Of a stretch of 64,000 nucleotides of DNA, positions 58,407 to 64,000 are shown piece after piece. The translations under genes were made by a program, and so were the position numbers. The notes under the pieces are model-generated. The model saw only the letters and a list, made by a program, of their open reading frames with translations, was not told the DNA's origin and did not search any database. Every line of letters starts with the position of its first letter. Position 1 is the first letter of the stretch. This DNA comes from Arabidopsis thaliana (taxonomy: Eukaryota; Streptophyta; Magnoliopsida; Brassicales; Brassicaceae), in assembly GCF_000001735.4 (NCBI RefSeq), contig NC_003075.7, forward strand, positions 13,455,001 to 13,519,000. The letters run 5' to 3'.

Positions 58407-60513
58407 TGAAACAATGTCCATGTGTTCAAACTTCAAAATAAAAGAATCTATGTACATTAGTACATTACCTAAATATTTCCAATGCAACATATGCGTTAGG
58501 TTATGTGCTAACGATCACTATTGTATGGACTCTAGAAGACAATTCAAATTGCATATTTCAAAGTTGGAAACACAAGTCTTTGTGTTCTTGTTAGAGGTTA
58601 CGTCAATCTATAAGATAAGATTGACTATAGACGAAGTCAAAACTGTACTTTGTCCAAGATTTATTTACACACGAAGTCATGTCAATACAATTTTGTGTGT
58701 GTTTACCTAAACCGCATAAGACCCCGTTATGTTAACGCAGACGACTCTCTGGGAGTACATAATCATAGTCGTAAATTAATTACTAAGCACCAAAATACAT
58801 ATTTGAACAAGTAAATAAAATGATATCTAATAACTTTAGTCAACTTTCACCGTCTGAAATCTAAAAACACACATACACCGACACTGATAATTTCGTCGGT
58901 CTTGAGAGTTGATAGTTCTACTCTATAGACATGATTATTGGAGCAGAACATTCCTACTTTGACACCGATACCTAACAAAACAAATTAGTTTATATCAATA
59001 CCGTACAATTTATTAGGTACCGTTTGTAGAAATTTGTTGAAACATTAATTATATTTTTCTTCCCGTACTTATCCAAATACAACAATTTAAGAATACCACT
59101 TAATAGAATGATATCCTTTGGTCGACAATAGCTCTAAATCACTTTCACTTAGTATAAATGTATTATGTATAGTACAATTTTTTTTGATTATTTTATATTT
59201 AAGTATTTGTCTTCTTTTAAATCATTAAAACATTGATATGAACTGTTGTAAGCTAATACTATTACAAAATAAAATAAAACCATTGTTTCTTACCATCATT
59301 CTCATTGCCACTATCTTTAATATTTCATAAAAGCATAACATATAATAAAGTTTACCTACAAAATGAAAACTGATCACAGGTAGAAATAAGTTCGTTGTGA
59401 CTTAAAAGTTGATGCTGATGATTGATGAGTCAGTGATGACGTCCTGGTGACATTCATCAAACGCATAACATACCAAAGTTACTTGTCATCTCTTTTTGTC
59501 TATCTTTTAGTTTTAGTATGGGTTTGTGAATTGGTGATAGTAGTAAGTGGTGAATGCCCAAATTTGACCACTTCATCGCATAATAAACTTATATAAAACA
59601 ATCTGATAAAAATATTCACAATTACTGCAATCAAATTCTATGATGAAAATGGTTATTAAGTTTACCTGCAGAAACACATGCTATGATGTTCTCCAATTCA
59701 AAATAAATCAATTCAACCGATCCAAAAACCTACATAAATGTTTTGAATTTATGTATGATGTAAATGTAATAGTGTCTTGTTAAAACTAGAGCATGTTACT
59801 AAATCATTATATAGAAATGAGTCAGATAGAAGAAGTATTAAAAAGAGTTGACTTGAGAAAAAGGATGGGAACTTGGGAAGAGTTATTGTTGGCAAACACA
59901 CTCAATAATAGCAAATATCATATAAACCTTTTATTTTTGTCCTTTTCTGTTTTGCTCATCTTTCATGCCTTGCATTAGATGGCTGGAGTTGGTGTATTAC
60001 ATATAAACCGTAAGCCCTTATATCCATTCTCCAATATTTAATTTCATCTCAAATTCAAACTGGTACTGAAAATTTATTATTTCTGTTGTTATTTCTCTAA
60101 GAGACTTATCTATATATATATCTCCTATGCATGATATACTATATAGAACTTTCAATATTTTTTTTTTTTTGATCAAAGATTATTTTCTTTTCTTTAACTT
60201 GTGTTTTATTAATCACTTTCTATCCGTTGTAAATCATATATATTAAGAGCATGAGTCTAAAATACTCACTTTTGGTGACTAGTAACTTTGCTGTACCTTC
60301 ATTTTTTTTAAAAAGAGCTACAAGACTCTGTAAGAGTGAAACGAAGCCCAATCCCATTATCTGTTATGAAAAGTTCATAAAAGCCCAATTAATATACAAA
60401 TTCACTACACGAGGAGAAACGACGTCGTTAGTGGAGTGGTAAGTGTTGACAAAGTGACGAGTGACGACGACCTTTTGAATTAACAATCGAAGCAGTGACT
60501 GAGTTTGATATCA
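58407..60513. other. MAPKKK16 3' flank and HISN4 promoter
   Basis: 2.1 kb of AT-rich DNA. A 51-codon frame near 59818-59976 (MSQIEEVLKRVDLRKRMGT) looks somewhat protein-like but matches nothing I know. The last 120 bp contain the HISN4 leader. No RNA gene or mobile element recognised. Confidence 0.45.
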
Positions 60514-63500
60514 ATGGAGGCTACGGCGGCGCCATTCTCTTCAATTGTCTCTTCCAGACAAAACTTCTCTTCATCTTCTTCGATTCGCGCTTCTTCTCCG
60601 GCTTCTTTATTCCTCTCCCAGAAGAGTATTGGCAATGTTAATCGCAAATTCAAATCTCCCAGAAGCCTCTCCGTCCGCGCATCTTCTACCTCAGATTCTG
60701 GTACTTTCTATTGTTTTTCTGTTGCCCTGTTGTACTATATTTGATTAGTCTTATTTATTGCTGAATCTTTCTTCTGTCTCTTTGGTGAGTAGTTGTGACT
60801 TTGCTTGACTACGGAGCTGGAAATGTTCGGAGCATCCGCAATGCTCTTCGTCATCTCGGCTTCAGCATCAAAGACGTATGTTTTCGAATCTAAGTTTATT
60901 CCTTGTATATGTACTGATCTCTTATTGGCAAAATGAAATTGATTACATTTGGGAACTTGAAATGTTAGGTTCAAACGCCGGGAGACATTCTGAATGCTGA
61001 TCGACTCATATTTCCAGGCGTTGGTGCTTTTGCACCCGCCATGGATGTACTTAACAGAACTGGGTACTTACTAATCACCTCTGCTGATTTTCTCATTTAG
61101 AATAATGTCTTACTTAGTTCTTAATATACGATTTTTGGTTCTTTGATTGTTGCAGGATGGCTGAAGCTTTGTGCAAATATATTGAGAATGACCGTCCATT
61201 TCTAGGCATATGTCTTGGTCTACAACTACTTTTCGATTCTAGTGAAGAGAATGGACCAGGTTTAGCTCCGTTGCTCCACTTTATATTATGTCTTCTAGAA
61301 TTTTTCCCTCGATACATTCAACTACATTATGATATCATGTATTTTTGTACTTAACAACTGTATATGTGACAGTCAAAGGTCTTGGTGTGATACCGGGAAT
61401 AGTTGGACGCTTTGATGCTTCAGCTGGTATAAGAGTACCCCACATTGGCTGGAATGCTTTGCAAGTTGGGAAGGATTCTGAAATTTTGGATGATGTTGGA
61501 AACCGTCATGTCTATTTTGTTCATTCGTACAGGGCCATTCCAGTATGGATCTAAATAATCTCTTCTTTCTTTCTGTCATTTTCGTATCTCTACCATATTG
61601 TATTCTCTTCTACATGCATGTGATAATTATAGTTTCATAATTTCTATAGTCAGATGAAAATAAGGACTGGATTTCGTCTACCTGTAATTATGGTGAATCA
61701 TTTATATCTTCCATAAGAAGGGGAAATGTGCATGCAGTTCAATTCCATCCTGAAAAGAGCGGGGGTATGATAGTCTAGTCATTTTCTGGTGACATCTTTT
61801 TTCTCTTATTCAGAGTCTGTTTTCATATTTGGTATCGTACTAATTCTGAATATGGAACATTCAGAGGTGGGGCTTTCTGTTTTAAGAAGGTTCTTGCATC
61901 CAAAATTACCTGCAACACAGGTAGATTTCACTCTAGCCATACATGTACAATGTAATTCCTGATTTTTTTGGTGTCTAATGGAAACCACAATTCACTTGAA
62001 GACAGAAGCCAATGGAAGGAAAGGCCTCAAAACTTGCAAAGAGGGTAAGAAGTTTGTCCTGTTATTATTGAAAGTCTGCCTCCTTTGCAACATTGCTATC
62101 TTTGCTCTTAACTATTCTGGTAGGCAGTTTTTCTAATGATATTTTGTTTTCCTTTAGGTGATTGCTTGTCTTGATGTGAGGACGAATGATAAAGGAGATC
62201 TCGTAGTTACTAAAGGGGATCAGTATGATGTGAGAGAGCAATCTAATGAAAACGAGGTTTGTTGAAAATTGTTGCTTCAATGTCATATCCTGCGATGTGT
62301 TCTTTGTGAAAAATGAAACATTCTTGATATTTGGATGTTTTTGTGATACGTCCTTATCTTACCTTTAAGCTGTTGGGTTTAGCTAATTATTAACGTCTGT
62401 AACAATGCTCTGAATTCATTCCTTTTTCTTGCACAGGTTCGAAACCTTGGCAAACCTGTTGATTTGGCTGGGCAGTATTACAAAGATGGTGCAGATGAGG
62501 TATACTTTTACTGTATATGATCTCCTTGCAATATTATGTGAATGGCTCCAAGACACCTTTTTTAGATTTGGTTTGGCGCTTTACCGTGCTGTTTGTGGGT
62601 TTTCAGATTAGCTTTTTAAACATAACTGGATTCCGCGATTTTCCTCTAGGGGATTTGCCGATGATTCAGGTACCTAGATTTTTCATTCTCAGTAGAATAT
62701 AAGTATTACTTCCACACCTTCCCTGTAATTTCCGATTTAGATCTCTTTTCATACTTTATAGGTGTTGAGGCAGACATCAAAGAATGTCTTTGTACCACTA
62801 ACTGTTGGAGGTGGTATTAGAGACTTTACAGATGCTAGTGGCAGGTACATGTTAATCTTTTCAGCCTGTTTCTGTGAACATGTCTGTGCAGGCATTATGT
62901 TCTTTTATATTTCAGCAAGGACTTTGCAATTTTTATTCCCTACAACAATTTAACATCAAGTTAATTTGGCTCAGGTACTATTCTAGCTTGGAAGTTGCTG
63001 CTGAGTATTTCAGATCCGGTGCTGATAAGATCTCCATAGGAAGTGACGCTGTTTCTGCTGCAGAGGAGTTCATAAAATCAGGGGTAAGTTTGTAGTTGCC
63101 CGTCTAATTTATCCGAGTTGTTTTTCATGCTAGTATCTAAAAACGGAAGGATCATTTTATCCCCATTTTCCGCGTTTTTGTAGGTGAAGACAGGAAAGAG
63201 TAGTTTAGAACAGATATCCAGAGTTTATGGAAATCAGGTAATTGCTTACAGATCAGAACAATTGGCTTTCTTTTTTCTTGCTTGCAGAAAATAAAGGGAT
63301 ACTAGTTGCTTTACATTAGGATATTAATATCTTAGTTTTACAGATGGAGTAAACAGTGAATTGACTGTGTTTAGATAGCTGTTTCTCATGTTCTCTAGTT
63401 TATGTAAGAAATAGGAAACAGCTTTGCACTTATTTGATAGATTTTTTCGCTCCACAGGCAGTGGTTGTAAGTATTGATCCTCGTAGAGTTTATGTGAACC

Positions 63501-63922
63501 ATCCGGATGATGTGCCATACAAAGTCATCAGAGTAACTAATCCAGGTATGCTGGTATTCTCACCTCTCTTATATTTGCTTTCTCATTTGTTCAAAGGAAA
63601 ATTATGTAGGCTGGCTATATATCATGCATTAAATGGATTAATTTGAGCTTTCTAATACATTAAAATTACAAGGCAAATGTTATTAACTTATTATTGCTAT
63701 GTTAACTCAGAACTCTATTTTCCTAACGGACATTATATAATTCATCTTGCGTCAATCTTAGTTTAGCTTTCGTTGAAAAGCCTTGAGCTGCTTGAACTAC
63801 ACAAGCAGCACAGTCACATTGTATAGAGTTTCTCCATAAATTTGCATACATGTAATAACCGGGATGAAATCTTGCTGGTGTTAGGCCCAAATGGAGAAGA
63901 ATATGCCTGGTATCAGTGCACG
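60514..63922 (+). CDS. HISN4: Imidazole glycerol phosphate synthase, plastid HisHF fusion (3' end outside window)
   Basis: Sixteen exons are visible: 60514-60700, 60793-60875, 60969-61063, 61156-61259, 61373-61542, 61650-61764, 61865-61920, 62006-62044, 62158-62256, 62437-62499, 62607-62669, 62762-62844, 62975-63083, 63184-63237, 63458-63545 and 63885-63922. They make 482 codons, and the last exons lie past 64000. A Ser-rich transit peptide of about 55 residues ([20 protein letters not shown]) indicates plastid import. The glutaminase half has [18 protein letters not shown], the nucleophile Cys in [15 protein letters not shown], and His/Glu in [10 protein letters not shown]. The cyclase half starts [16 protein letters not shown] and includes [19 protein letters not shown] and [14 protein letters not shown]. 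Reaction: PRFAR + Gln gives IGP + AICAR, the fifth step of histidine synthesis. In plants and yeast the two bacterial subunits HisH and HisF are fused, as here. Confidence 0.97.
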
Positions 63923-64000
63923 GTAAAATTTCGGCCACCCTTTTCATTTTAAGATCGATTTGTATCATTTCTTAACTATTGGTTTCTCAACTAAAAGGTC
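63923..64000 (+). other. HISN4 intron running out of the window
   Basis: Bases after the ACG|GTAAAA donor at 63922/63923. The intron and remaining HISN4 exons continue beyond the right edge. Confidence 0.8.

Noticed and set aside
59793-59978. 61-codon frame containing MSQIEEVLKRVDLRKRMGT
   Set aside because: Partly protein-like, but no family recognised, no splice or promoter context, and it ends in AT-rich sequence. Too weak to call as a gene.

Overview
The window is plant nuclear DNA. It has short GT-AG introns, AT-rich intergenic DNA and a dense run of typical angiosperm genes. Proteins, exon lengths and gene order match my memory of the long arm of Arabidopsis thaliana chromosome 4, about AT4G26680 to AT4G26900. 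Locus names and symbols come from memory. Exon coordinates were read from the bases, using splice signals and reading frame, and every complete gene model closes to a whole number of codons.

Layout. 1-8 kb: the 3' part of a PPR gene converging on SHV3 (GPI-anchored GDPD-like protein), then a 3.9 kb gap. 8-18.3 kb: FIM1 (fimbrin), a 69-codon relic of topoisomerase I, a V-ATPase subunit e gene, PPX1 (PP4-type phosphatase) and a frameshifted methyltransferase-like gene. 18.7-31.6 kb: caleosin, LIP5, MAP65-2, CDP-diacylglycerol synthase and mitochondrial GrpE. 32.8-37.7 kb: a GDSL lipase, an intronless PPR gene, a broken partial copy of the GDSL lipase, and a SWIB-domain gene. 38.4-43.5 kb: an LEA/NHL-type membrane protein, a GH17-X8 glucanase and SUMO1. 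44.2-49.7 kb: VTC2 (GDP-L-galactose phosphorylase) with its non-AUG upstream ORF, and a PLP homeostasis protein. 50.3-58.4 kb: aspartyl-tRNA synthetase flanked by about 310 bp direct repeats, a STIG1-like gene, a 3.3 kb gap and MAPKKK16. 60.5 kb to the end: HISN4 (plastid IGP synthase), cut by the window edge.

The genes are independent housekeeping and specialised units, not an operon or cluster. Most neighbours are convergent or divergent pairs that share 3' or promoter space. Many have a paralogue in a collinear order on chromosome 5 (about AT5G55090-55480), so this is one half of an old whole-genome-duplication block. That explains the topoisomerase scrap: it sits where chromosome 5 carries full TOP1 genes.

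The least ordinary features are the VTC2 upstream ORF, the TOP1 relic, the split GDSL duplication around a PPR gene, the long direct repeats around AspRS, and nested short tandem duplications at two gene 3' ends. I saw no tRNA, rRNA, CRISPR array, intact transposon or virus-like element, and no convincing undescribed multi-gene system.
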